The notes: generated by a model from the sequence alone, not told the origin. A stretch of DNA of 5,553 bases from Marinilabiliaceae bacterium (GCA_027010905.1 JALVBA010000336.1:1-5553); one strand, 5' to 3'; shown: positions 1 to 5,553, counted from the first letter of the stretch. Translations and numbers: made by a program.

Positions 1-51
1 TGTTTGCACATTGGAAACGAGGTTTCTTGGTGTCAGGTTTACAAATGACAA

Positions 52-85
52 GAGCCGTATGAAGCGAGAGTTTCACGTACGGTTC
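52..85 (+). ncRNA. Group II intron domain V (catalytic hairpin)
   Basis: The lower helix pairs 52-59 with 78-85 (8 bp, including one G-U). A 2-nt bulge (C76 G77) follows, then an upper helix of 60-65 with 70-75 (6 bp, one G-U) capped by the GNRA tetraloop GAGA (66-69). The total length is 34 nt, which is the canonical size. The catalytic triad is A53-G54-C55 on the 5' strand. All hallmark elements are intact, so this intron end does not look decayed. Confidence 0.94.
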
Positions 86-88
86 TGT

Positions 89-121
89 GAGAGGCTCGAG
101 CTGCAATGCCCTTGCCTACTC
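89..121 (+). ncRNA. Group II intron domain VI with branch-point A118
   Basis: The basal stem pairs 89-91 with 119-121 and 92-95 with 114-117, leaving A118 unpaired between the two segments. This is the expected bulged branch-point adenosine for lariat formation. The apical part (96-113) pairs only weakly. The linker to domain V is 86-88, and the tail to the predicted splice site is G122-A123-C124. Confidence 0.88.
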
Positions 122-125
122 GACT

Positions 126-674
126 TTAATTGTTAATATCTAAAACTGTAACCTGCCCAAAGCCAATACTACTTTCAAAAGCCTTTTGTGGAGTAATTCC
201 CAAAACCATTGACCTAAAAGCCTTGATAACTCCTCCGTGGGTAACCACTAAAAAATTACAACTATTGCACTCTTGTTCAAGCGACTCAATAAAGCCGGAG
301 ACTCTTGCTAATAAATCAGAGTAACTCTCGCCTTCGGGGCAGGCTACATTAACGTAATCGGCAAACCATTGTTTTGAATATTCTGTTTTATAAATATCAT
401 CCCATCGCTTCATCTCCCATTTGCCAAAATCAAGCTCCATCAATCTATTATCAATTACCACTTCAGTCCTGTTAACATTAATATCCCCGGCAAGGATTCT
501 GCATCTTTTCAGCGGACTGGTGTATATCTTATGAAATAAAACAGCAGATAGTAAAGTTTTCACTGCATCTCTCTCCTGTTCATACGTTTCCGAAAGCTCA
601 ACCTCCGACTGCCCGTAACATACACCGGTTGCAACTTTAATAGATGTATGACGTAATAGATACAACCTTCTCAT
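126..674 (-). CDS. cobC: CobC-type alpha-ribazole phosphatase, histidine phosphatase superfamily
   Basis: Predicted cytoplasmic phosphatase that removes the 5'-phosphate from adenosylcobalamin phosphate (or alpha-ribazole phosphate) in the last step of nucleotide-loop assembly. At 182 aa it is close to family size. The N-terminal LLRHT (residues 6-10) is the histidine phosphatase signature, with catalytic His9; Thr replaces the usual Gly. TSPLKRC (52-58) supplies Ser53 and Arg57. LMELDFGKWE (78-87) carries the acidic proton-donor region (Glu80). PEGES (113-117) and VTHGG (144-148, second catalytic His146) complete the active site. The ATG at 674-672 is 3 nt beyond the cobS stop, suggesting coupling, and no Shine-Dalgarno is visible. 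The C-terminus looks complete; its TAA is 1 nt from the group II intron end, so the gene survived the insertion. Assignment to CobC rather than a generic phosphoglycerate mutase-like enzyme rests on both motifs and neighbours. Confidence 0.93.
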   Translation of the reverse strand: MRRLYLLRHTSIKVATGVCYGQSEVELSETYEQERDAVKTLLSAVLFHKIYTSPLKRCRILAGDINVNRTEVVIDNRLMELDFGKWEMKRWDDIYKTEYSKQWFADYVNVACPEGESYSDLLARVSGFIESLEQECNSCNFLVVTHGGVIKAFRSMVLGITPQKAFESSIGFGQVTVLDINN

Positions 675-677
675 GAT

Positions 678-1415
678 TTATTTAACAATTAGAATAAGAT
701 AGATTATCACTTCAGACATCTGCTGTAAGGCTCCTAACACATCACCTGTATAGCCGCCAATATGTTTATGCACATAATAACGAAGATAAAAATAGAGGAG
801 AGAGAGAGTTAGCATCAAAACGGCTACCTTATAAAGAGGCATCAGAAATAAAGGAGTTAGTCCGATTAACAAAGCAACTATCAGCGTAATTGTTGAACTC
901 TTTTCTCCTATAGGTTTGGATTTACTTCTATCAAAATCAGAAACATACTTTGAAGTGAATATCAACACAACAGGGACTACACGACTTATAGTATGTGCGA
1001 TAATTAATACTACAGGAATAAAACCTGCATTAAGTTCTGACAATAGCAGATACTTAGATAATAACATCATAATCAACCCAACGACACCATAAGTACCAAT
1101 TCGGCTATCTTTCATTATGGCCAATATTCGTTCCTTAGTATAACCGCCTCCGAAACCATCGCAAAAATCGGCAAAAGCATCTTCATGAAAAGCACCCGTA
1201 ACCATTATCTGAGAAATCATACTGACAATAATGGCAATACTTTTTGGCATAAACGTTGACACACCCCAAAACGCCAAAGCACCAATGGAGCCAACGATTA
1301 TTCCAATTAAAGGAAAAAAACGTGTAGCTCTGTTTAAATTGTCCGCCGAATAGCCTATGCTTTTCGGAATGGGTATTCGGGTGTAAAACATCAATGCGGT
1401 AAAGAATAGCTTCAT
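678..1415 (-). CDS. cobS: Adenosylcobinamide-GDP ribazoletransferase (cobalamin synthase)
   Basis: Integral membrane enzyme that joins AdoCbi-GDP (product of CobU) with alpha-ribazole (phosphate, product of CobT) to give adenosylcobalamin (phosphate). The protein has 245 aa, the usual size, and several hydrophobic membrane segments (about 32-50, 59-75, 108-127, 132-153, 176-210, 234-244). The N-terminal FYTRIPIP (10-17) and FFPLIG (33-38) are typical. The acidic, probably metal-binding motif HEDAFADFCDGFGGG (77-91) is intact, followed by MKDSRIGTYG (101-110) and the C-terminal GGYTGDVLGA (220-229). The ATG at 1415-1413 places the MKLFF start directly before the first conserved motif. It is followed by cobC after 3 nt and preceded by cobT with a 50-nt AT-rich gap. 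No frameshift is visible. Confidence 0.97.
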   Translation of the reverse strand: MKLFFTALMFYTRIPIPKSIGYSADNLNRATRFFPLIGIIVGSIGALAFWGVSTFMPKSIAIIVSMISQIMVTGAFHEDAFADFCDGFGGGYTKERILAIMKDSRIGTYGVVGLIMMLLSKYLLLSELNAGFIPVVLIIAHTISRVVPVVLIFTSKYVSDFDRSKSKPIGEKSSTITLIVALLIGLTPLFLMPLYKVAVLMLTLSLLYFYLRYYVHKHIGGYTGDVLGALQQMSEVIIYLILIVK

Positions 1416-1465
1416 ATTTTTATTAAATCAAATAATTGTAACACCCTACATTCAGCTCCTGATAG

Positions 1466-2473
1466 TCAATCCTTGTTCGAAATCCCGGCATCTTCAAAAC
1501 TTGCCATTTGGTTAAGAAAGAGAATAGCCGACTTAATAATAGGATAAGCAACGGCCGCTCCGGTACCTTCACCCAACCGCATTTCTAAATCTACCAGGGG
1601 CTTTGCATTAAGATAACTGAGCATGTAGCTATGAGCTTTCTCTTGCGAATGATGAGTAAAGATACAGTTTTTAAGAATAGTATTATCCATCTTATAGGCT
1701 GCAAGAAGTGCTGCTGTTGCAATAAAGCCATCCACCAATATTACCATATTTTCTCTTTGTGCCTGAAGCATTGCACCCGTCATCATCGCAATTTCGAAAC
1801 CTCCGTATGTTGCAAGTATTTCAACAGCATTGTCGGTAACATTATATTTCTCAGATGCATTTTTTAACACTTCAATTTTTCTTTTCAGTCCATTGTCATC
1901 GTGACCGGTGCCCCTGCCAGTACACTCTTCTATGGGTAACCCGGTAAATTTATTTAACAGTAGCGATGCTGACGATGTATTTCCAATTCCCATTTCACCA
2001 AAGCTGATTATGTTACTACCTGCTTCACTCTCAACAATCACCACACTGGCTCCTGATGCCATTGCCTTATTACATTGCTCCACCGTCATAGCAGGTTCTT
2101 CAATAATATTTTTTGTTCCCCTGCCAATCTTTGCATGAATAAGATTCGCCTCTTTAGGGAAATCATAATCAACACCCGAATCCACAACTTTTAAGCCAAT
2201 ACCATGCTGACGGCAAAACACATTAATAGCAGCTCCACCATTCAGAAAGTTCAATATCATTTGAGCCGTAACCTCTTTAGGATAAGGGCTAACCCCCTCG
2301 TCAGAAAGGCCGTGATCGCCGGCAAACACAATATGAGCCGGACTTCTTAGCTCAGGGGTCAATGTGTTTTGTATTAACCCTATCTTTAATGCCACCTCTT
2401 CCAATTTGCCAAGAGAGCCAACAGGCTTTGTTTTAAGATCTATTTTTCGCTGTAATTTTTCTTTTAATTCCAT
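1466..2473 (-). CDS. cobT: Nicotinate-nucleotide--dimethylbenzimidazole phosphoribosyltransferase
   Basis: Cytoplasmic enzyme that transfers phosphoribose from nicotinate mononucleotide to a lower-ligand base (5,6-dimethylbenzimidazole or an analogue), giving alpha-ribazole 5'-phosphate for CobS. It has 335 aa, close to the usual 340-350. Visible family motifs are KTKPVGSLGKLE (14-25), AGDHG (51-55), GEMGIGNTSSAS (159-170), CTGRGTG (184-190), GGFEIAMMTGAML (224-236), VDGFIATAA (248-256) and RLGEGTGAA (299-307). Glu302 in the last motif corresponds to the catalytic base of the Salmonella enzyme, and Glu160 to the second conserved glutamate. The ATG at 2473-2471 lies about 5 nt after a purine-rich AGAAGAGAGA on the minus strand, which may act as a weak ribosome-binding site. 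The lower-ligand base specificity cannot be read from the sequence. Confidence 0.97.
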   Translation of the reverse strand: MELKEKLQRKIDLKTKPVGSLGKLEEVALKIGLIQNTLTPELRSPAHIVFAGDHGLSDEGVSPYPKEVTAQMILNFLNGGAAINVFCRQHGIGLKVVDSGVDYDFPKEANLIHAKIGRGTKNIIEEPAMTVEQCNKAMASGASVVIVESEAGSNIISFGEMGIGNTSSASLLLNKFTGLPIEECTGRGTGHDDNGLKRKIEVLKNASEKYNVTDNAVEILATYGGFEIAMMTGAMLQAQRENMVILVDGFIATAALLAAYKMDNTILKNCIFTHHSQEKAHSYMLSYLNAKPLVDLEMRLGEGTGAAVAYPIIKSAILFLNQMASFEDAGISNKD

Positions 2474-2525
2474 ATATCTCTCTTCTATTTTGGTCTATTT
2501 ATAATTACCAGTAACCTCTGAAAAA

Positions 2526-2591
2526 TCAATACTCTATCCCCTCTCTGCCATAAACACCTCTATCAAAAGGGTGCTTTATTTTTTTTATTTA
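2526..2591 (-). pseudogene. cobO: Severed in-frame C-terminal tail of cobO
   Basis: Directly after the TAA (2591-2589), the same minus-strand frame stays open for 20 codons to TGA (2528-2526). It reads IKKIKHPF followed by DRGVYGREGIEY. This is the conserved tail of CobO/BtuR proteins, which typically have a KH-P/A-F motif and end in GI-E/D-Y. Aligned to the family (…DxVSE-L/M-x-x-V/I-KHxF…), the stop occupies exactly one residue position, normally glutamate. One GAA-to-TAA change explains it with no insertion or deletion, even though a run of eight A residues lies just beyond. The tail retains perfect family spacing, so the lesion is recent, a sequencing error, or suppressed. Its true end leaves a 52-nt gap to cobT, similar to the cobT-cobS gap. 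Confidence 0.88.
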
Positions 2592-3053
2592 ACTTACATA
2601 ATCAGACAATTCAATTAACCGCTCAGTTGCCCCCCTCCCGGTGATTACAAGTTCAAGCCCCTGAGGTTTTCTTTTAATAAAATCTGCTAGAACATCTTCT
2701 TCAAGAAAACCGTCTCTTACAGAAATAAGAATCTCGTCAAGGACTAACATATCAAACTCTTCTGTTTGCACTAACCTATCGATTCTTTCTAAAGCCGATT
2801 GTATTTCAGTTGTATGCGACTTAATACTATTATCGATATCAAAATCGGGGTGCTGCCCCGTACCAACAAAAACATAAGCACCATTCTGCTTCAGGCTTTC
2901 AACCTCACTATTAGAATAAACACCGGCTCCTTTATTAAAATTCACATAACACACTCTCAACCCCCGGCTTAATGCTCGCAAAGCCAAACCAACCGCCGAT
3001 GTTGTCTTACCTTTACCTTCTCCAGTATAAATGTGCACAAGTCCTTTTTCCAT
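2589..3053 (-). CDS. cobO: Corrinoid adenosyltransferase (CobO/BtuR family), C-terminally truncated by an in-frame TAA
   Basis: ATP:cob(I)alamin/cobinamide adenosyltransferase, which adds the 5'-deoxyadenosyl group to reduced corrinoids before CobU acts. The P-loop GEGKGKTT (11-18) is at the N-terminus, within YTGEGKGKTTSAVGLALRAL. A Walker B-like LVLDEI (103-108) and VITGRG (136-141) follow, in the order typical of CobO/CobA/BtuR rather than PduO or EutT. The reading frame stops at 154 aa after LIELSDYVS, where relatives continue about 20 residues further. Those residues are present in the same frame after the TAA (see 2526-2591), and an uninterrupted product would be 175 aa. The catalytic P-loop side is intact, but the loss of the conserved C-terminal tail could impair folding or corrinoid binding. 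The ATG at 3053-3051 follows the btuF-like stop by 1 nt, so translation is probably coupled. Confidence 0.93.
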   Translation of the reverse strand: MEKGLVHIYTGEGKGKTTSAVGLALRALSRGLRVCYVNFNKGAGVYSNSEVESLKQNGAYVFVGTGQHPDFDIDNSIKSHTTEIQSALERIDRLVQTEEFDMLVLDEILISVRDGFLEEDVLADFIKRKPQGLELVITGRGATERLIELSDYVS

Positions 3054-3054
3054 A

Positions 3055-3897
3055 TCATTTTAGATTGTAAACCTCATTAATTATCTGTTCAAGAGCATCA
3101 ACAAAAGTGATAACAGTTGCCGAACAAGCCATATCAGAATCTATAATAAAGGTTTTATTATTCTTTATTGCACTTAAATCATTAAAACTTTCCCATATCT
3201 TTTTCTCCCTATCCCCCAAAATTCCCATTGTTGAAATAAAGATAACATCAGGATTACGGGCAAGAATTGTTTCACGGGATATGGAACCTGTTTTTAAATC
3301 ACGTGCAATATTTTCACATCCCGAATAAGTTATATAATCATCCATAAATGTATTGGAAACCACCGCATATATTGGATTAGCACCTATCTGAAAAAAGAAC
3401 TTTAATTTAAACTTCTTAACAGGAATACTTTTACGAAGAGAGTCGATACGATGCAAGGCACTATTTACTATTTTACGAGCTGTTACTTCCCGATTTGTTA
3501 TCTTTCCTATCTCAATAAAATCATCACAAATCTCATCATACGAGGATGGATTATTAAACCTGCAAACTTTTATTCCTTCGCTTCGAATGGTTTTAAGGTA
3601 ATTTTCTCCTGTAAGTCCACCGGCAAAAACAATGTCCGGTTTAAGCAGAAGTACTTTCTCCATATTTACCTTTACGGCACTTCCTACAACAAGCTCATCA
3701 TTGCTCTTTGTAATCTCACAATATGAAGTTGCTCCAACAATACTTTTTGTTAGCCCAAGATCTTGCAGCTCACGTGTCAGGGAAGGAACCAGGGAGATAA
3801 TACGCAACTTATCCTTCGAAACAGAATGTTTTTTTGGATAATAACCACAAGAAACAGCAGTAATTAAAATCAGTGATATTAATATAATCCGTTTCAT
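3055..3897 (-). CDS. btuF: BtuF-like corrinoid ABC transporter substrate-binding lipoprotein
   Basis: Predicted periplasmic lipoprotein of the metal/cobalamin-binding type (Peripla_BP_2, PF01497 family). The N-terminus MKRIILISLILITAVSC is a lipoprotein signal peptide with lipobox AVSC and lipidated Cys17. The following GYYPKKH is basic rather than acidic, which argues for retention on the periplasmic side rather than surface export. RIISLVPSLTREL (33-45), SIVGATSYC (52-60), VNMEKVLLLKPDIVFAGG (78-95) and a later ILARNPDVIFIST (about 211-223) are the typical two-lobe core motifs. At 280 aa it is near the usual size. The ATG is 5 nt beyond the cobU stop, and its TGA is 1 nt from the cobO start. 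The location inside a cobamide operon favours corrinoid over haem or siderophore, but no permease or ATPase gene is present here, so the ligand is inferred. Confidence 0.85.
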   Translation of the reverse strand: MKRIILISLILITAVSCGYYPKKHSVSKDKLRIISLVPSLTRELQDLGLTKSIVGATSYCEITKSNDELVVGSAVKVNMEKVLLLKPDIVFAGGLTGENYLKTIRSEGIKVCRFNNPSSYDEICDDFIEIGKITNREVTARKIVNSALHRIDSLRKSIPVKKFKLKFFFQIGANPIYAVVSNTFMDDYITYSGCENIARDLKTGSISRETILARNPDVIFISTMGILGDREKKIWESFNDLSAIKNNKTFIIDSDMACSATVITFVDALEQIINEVYNLK

Positions 3898-3902
3898 TTC
3901 TA

Positions 3903-4412
3903 CTATTTAATCTTGGTTGGGATACCTGAGACCATAAAAAAAACTTCACTGGCTAACAAAGCTACATACTGATTCATAAACCCCTGCAAGTCGGTAAATT
4001 TACGCGACACTTGATCCGACGCATGAATACCCATACCCAGCTCATTAGTAACTACTATCAGCGTACAATCTTTCTCAACTATCCCATTCCATATCCTCTT
4101 TGCCTGAATCAATGATTTGTCTTCATCGTAATTATTGTTGTGAAAAATATTGGTAAGCCACAATGTAATACAGTCCACAACAACAATTTTACCATCTAAG
4201 TTCAAAGTATCAATATCTACCTCCTCCTCAATGGTCAACCACTCTGGCCCCCTGTCATCACGATGCTTTTGTATGCGAAGCTTAAAGTCATCATCCCACA
4301 CTCTGGCAGTAGCTATATAGACAGGTGTGTGTGTCTTCTGTTTTGCAAGTTTCGTGGCAAATCTGCTTTTCCCCGAACGGACACCACCTGTAACGAAAAT
4401 AACTTCAGCCAT
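3903..4412 (-). CDS. cobU: Bifunctional adenosylcobinamide kinase / adenosylcobinamide-phosphate guanylyltransferase
   Basis: Cytoplasmic enzyme that phosphorylates adenosylcobinamide and then transfers GMP to give AdoCbi-GDP, the activated half for CobS. It is 169 aa, slightly under the usual 170-185 but complete. The N-terminal P-loop GGVRSGKS (9-16) binds the nucleotide. RVWDDDFKLRIQKHRDDR (37-54) contains His50, the position of the covalent GMP-histidine. VVDCITLWLTN (78-88) is the Walker B-like strand, and VTNELGMGIHASD (121-133) with RKFTDLQG (137-144) forms the conserved C-terminal block. The end, VSGIPTKIK, matches the family. The stop is a tandem TAG TAG. The ATG at 4412-4410 lies 28 nt after the hairpin at 4441-4470, and no ribosome-binding site or promoter is obvious in that gap. 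It is the first gene of the tightly packed cobU-cobC block. Confidence 0.97.
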   Translation of the reverse strand: MAEVIFVTGGVRSGKSRFATKLAKQKTHTPVYIATARVWDDDFKLRIQKHRDDRGPEWLTIEEEVDIDTLNLDGKIVVVDCITLWLTNIFHNNNYDEDKSLIQAKRIWNGIVEKDCTLIVVTNELGMGIHASDQVSRKFTDLQGFMNQYVALLASEVFFMVSGIPTKIK

Positions 4413-4440
4413 AAATGAATTGATTTCTACATTAGTAAAA

Positions 4441-4470
4441 ATCCATCCGATGTATCAACACCGGATGGAT
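4441..4470 (-). terminator. Hairpin between btuG and cobU, probable intrinsic terminator or attenuator
   Basis: A perfect 9-bp inverted repeat pairs 4441-4449 with 4462-4470 (ATCCATCCG / CGGATGGAT), with a 12-nt loop that could add a TG/CA pair. On the minus strand it is followed by a run of five T counting the last stem base, so it reads as a rho-independent terminator for the btuG transcript. On the plus strand no T run follows. The U tract is short, so termination may be partial, and cobU begins only 28 nt further on. It could instead act as an RNA-processing or stability element between two cistrons of one transcript. Confidence 0.72.
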
Positions 4471-4492
4471 GAAAATATCTTCTGAAATAGTA

Positions 4493-5553
4493 TTACTTGG
4501 CACTCAACATCATAAATGGAGCTATACCTGTTTTATACTCCTTTACAATTGCTCCTGCCGGAGTATAGGCTTTCATCAAACCGGCAGCTGTAGTGCTCTC
4601 CGATACAAAACAGATGAGATTATCTGATTCCGTATCAACAGCAATACCATTCAGGCCAGTTATATTTGAGACAATCGGTGTACCGCTAAAACTCTTTGAG
4701 GCCACATCAAACACCTCAACAGTACCTACCAGATTCCAATTAGCATCGTATGAACTAGCCATCACATACAGTTTAGACTCTTTTTCATTAAATGACATTA
4801 TATTTACGTAAGATGCTGATATTCCTTCCTTTTTATAAAGTGTCAATTTATCATTTGACGTATTAATGTATCCAATACCCGTTTCAGCACTAGGATTACT
4901 GTAAGTGCTGATCAATGAAACATACAGGTTGTCATTATCATCTTTAACAAAATAGGAGGATACTGCCGTAGTCTTAATATATGAAATCACCTCATCAGAC
5001 AGATTTATAACTGCTATGCTATCCTTGTAATTAAGGGCTGCGTAAAGTTTACCATTAGCAATTGCCAATCCCTCAGTTCCTCCGGGTAGAGCAATTTTTC
5101 CTTCAACTTTTTTTGTCTCAAGGTTGAATTTTGTGATGTAGGACAAAGATTCATCTTTCCATATTTGACCACCCCAGCAGGAGATGTAAAGAGTATTGCC
5201 ATCGGCAACGCAGTAGCGTGGTTTCACTAGGTTGCCGGAAGTAACCCCATTTGCAGTTTGCTCAAAACTCTCGGCATCTACCCAAAAAATCTGATCCACA
5301 TTGTTACCCATAAAATATATTTCATCTCCGGCAAGGTATGCATACTGCGGGTTGGAGGTCATGCCAACTCCATTCACACTTTTGTAGAACTTATTGCTGA
5401 CTGTGTCTTTTTCGGTATCGAATACCGATACACTGCCTTTGTCGCCGCTGTAGCTGCCGTAGTTAATAATGTAACTTGTACCCTTCCCTTCCGGTTCAAT
5501 AGGATCGTTCTCCTTACATGCTTGAAAAGAGAGAACAATGCCCAATGCTAAAA
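4493..5553 (-). CDS. btuG: BtuG-like surface beta-propeller lipoprotein, corrinoid capture (5' end outside window)
   Basis: Predicted outer-membrane surface lipoprotein of the YncE-like beta-propeller type. In Bacteroides, BtuG proteins of this architecture bind vitamin B12 very tightly and pass it to the TonB-dependent transporter BtuB. The frame remains open to the right edge. The 5545-5543 codon is TTG inside a hydrophobic stretch (…LALGIVLSFQAC), so it is not the true start; that lies beyond the edge. The lipobox FQAC puts the lipidated Cys at 5518-5516. The following KENDPIEPE is acidic, consistent with a Bacteroidota surface-export signal. About 340 mature residues contain repeated propeller-blade strands, for example GSVSVFDTEKD, QIFWVDAESFE, SYITKFNLETKK, DSIAVINLSDE, GTVEVFDVASK and GLMKAYTPAGA. 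The context (cobU-T-S-C, btuF, cobO downstream) strongly favours a corrinoid role over a generic YncE-like protein. A btuB would be expected just outside the right edge. Confidence 0.85.
   Translation of the reverse strand, partial: LALGIVLSFQACKENDPIEPEGKGTSYIINYGSYSGDKGSVSVFDTEKDTVSNKFYKSVNGVGMTSNPQYAYLAGDEIYFMGNNVDQIFWVDAESFEQTANGVTSGNLVKPRYCVADGNTLYISCWGGQIWKDESLSYITKFNLETKKVEGKIALPGGTEGLAIANGKLYAALNYKDSIAVINLSDEVISYIKTTAVSSYFVKDDNDNLYVSLISTYSNPSAETGIGYINTSNDKLTLYKKEGISASYVNIMSFNEKESKLYVMASSYDANWNLVGTVEVFDVASKSFSGTPIVSNITGLNGIAVDTESDNLICFVSESTTAAGLMKAYTPAGAIVKEYKTGIAPFMMLSAK

Larger units (their letters stand above)
1..124 (+). mobile_element. 3' end of a group II intron (left part outside window)
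   Basis: This is the terminal part of a self-splicing, retrotransposable group II intron on the plus strand. A canonical 34-nt domain V (52-85) is followed by a 3-nt linker and a domain VI stem with a bulged adenosine (A118). The predicted 3' splice site is after C124: the intron ends in GAC, matching the usual 3'-terminal AY, and the branch A is seventh from the end. Bases 1-50 contain two small hairpins (14-18 with 22-26; 31-35 with 46-50), probably the 3' side of domain IV or a linker. The reverse-transcriptase ORF and domains I-III would lie left of the window. In frame 1 a short open stretch ends in TGA at 46-48; it could be the tail of the intron protein, but I do not recognise it. The intron is antisense to the cob operon and its end is 1 nt from the cobC stop codon. 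I cannot assign a structural class from this fragment. Confidence 0.9.

Noticed and set aside
6..10. Thr instead of Gly in the CobC signature (residues 6-10, LLRHT; the protein is encoded at 674-126 on the minus strand) as a sign of an inactive enzyme.
   Set aside because: Both catalytic histidines (His9, His146), Arg57 and the acidic motif are present, and an RHT variant is, to my recollection, common in Bacteroidota homologues. The coordinates given here are residue numbers.
2..136. A plus-strand frame open through the intron end and past the 3' splice site (stop 134-136).
   Set aside because: It runs through the structured domains V and VI, whose base pairing is canonical, and it has no recognisable protein similarity. 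It is a chance open frame.
2474..2525. A cobalamin riboswitch or B12 box upstream of cobT, suggested by GGTTACTGG on the minus strand.
   Set aside because: The gap is only 52 nt once the cobO tail is counted, far too short for the riboswitch fold, and the conserved GCCACTG box is absent.
2552..2576. A 7-bp hairpin followed on the plus strand by a T-rich run, resembling an intrinsic terminator between cobO and cobT.
   Set aside because: It faces the plus strand, where no gene is transcribed, and the bases are explained by the severed cobO coding tail (AAG CAC CCT TTT ... GGT GTT TAT). The T run is the complement of the lysine codons just after the TAA.
2580..2591. A frameshift at the A-rich run near the cobO stop, as an alternative to a nonsense substitution.
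   Set aside because: The frame on both sides of the stop is the same, and family spacing (DYVS, one residue, then IKKIKHPF) is preserved. An indel would disturb it; only a substitution is needed.
5543..5545. TTG as the start codon of the BtuG-like gene.
   Set aside because: The frame continues to the window edge with hydrophobic codons (L, A) typical of the signal-peptide core. A start here would remove the basic n-region, so the real start is outside the window.
5258..5551. A 97-codon plus-strand open frame opposite the BtuG-like gene, and similar plus-strand frames opposite cobT and btuF.
   Set aside because: They lie wholly antisense to genes with clear family motifs, show no recognisable domain, and have compositions expected from the complementary strand.

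Overview
This AT-rich window comes from a Bacteroidota genome, most likely Bacteroidales. The evidence is a BtuG-type surface beta-propeller lipoprotein, leaders with almost no Shine-Dalgarno sequences, and the style of the cobamide proteins. Seven genes lie head to tail on the minus strand, and transcription runs from right to left. Only the extreme left edge (about 1-124) is different: it is the 3' end of a group II intron on the plus strand.

The gene order in the direction of transcription is btuG-like lipoprotein (5' end beyond the right edge), hairpin/terminator, cobU, btuF-like binding protein, cobO (btuR), cobT, cobS, cobC. Together they form a corrinoid capture and nucleotide-loop assembly module. 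BtuG would catch corrinoids at the cell surface, and the BtuF-like lipoprotein would hand them to an ABC importer whose permease and ATPase are not in the window. CobO adenosylates the corrinoid and CobU activates adenosylcobinamide (phosphate) to the GDP form. CobT makes alpha-ribazole phosphate from the lower-ligand base, CobS joins the two halves, and CobC removes the last phosphate. No corrin-ring synthesis gene is present, so the window looks like salvage and late assembly. From cobU to cobC the spacing is tight (1-5 nt, or about 50 nt), which fits one transcript. The operon promoter, and any cobalamin riboswitch, would lie beyond the right edge.

Two observations stand out. First, cobO is interrupted by an in-frame TAA at 2589-2591. 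The next 20 codons in the same frame encode the conserved C-terminal tail of the family (KIKHPF ... GIEY) and end in TGA at 2526-2528. A single-base nonsense change therefore seems to have cut a 175-residue enzyme to 154 residues. Second, the group II intron ends one base beyond the cobC stop codon and is antisense to the operon. Its domain V (52-85) and domain VI (89-121, bulged A118) are textbook. The intron has landed exactly at the operon's downstream edge without damaging cobC.

A perfect 9-bp hairpin with a short U tract separates btuG from cobU, leaving only 28 nt before the cobU start. That is too little for a normal promoter, so cobU and the genes after it probably depend on readthrough. 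No wholly new system is evident. The genes are recognisable members of known families, and the novelty lies in these lesions and junctions.
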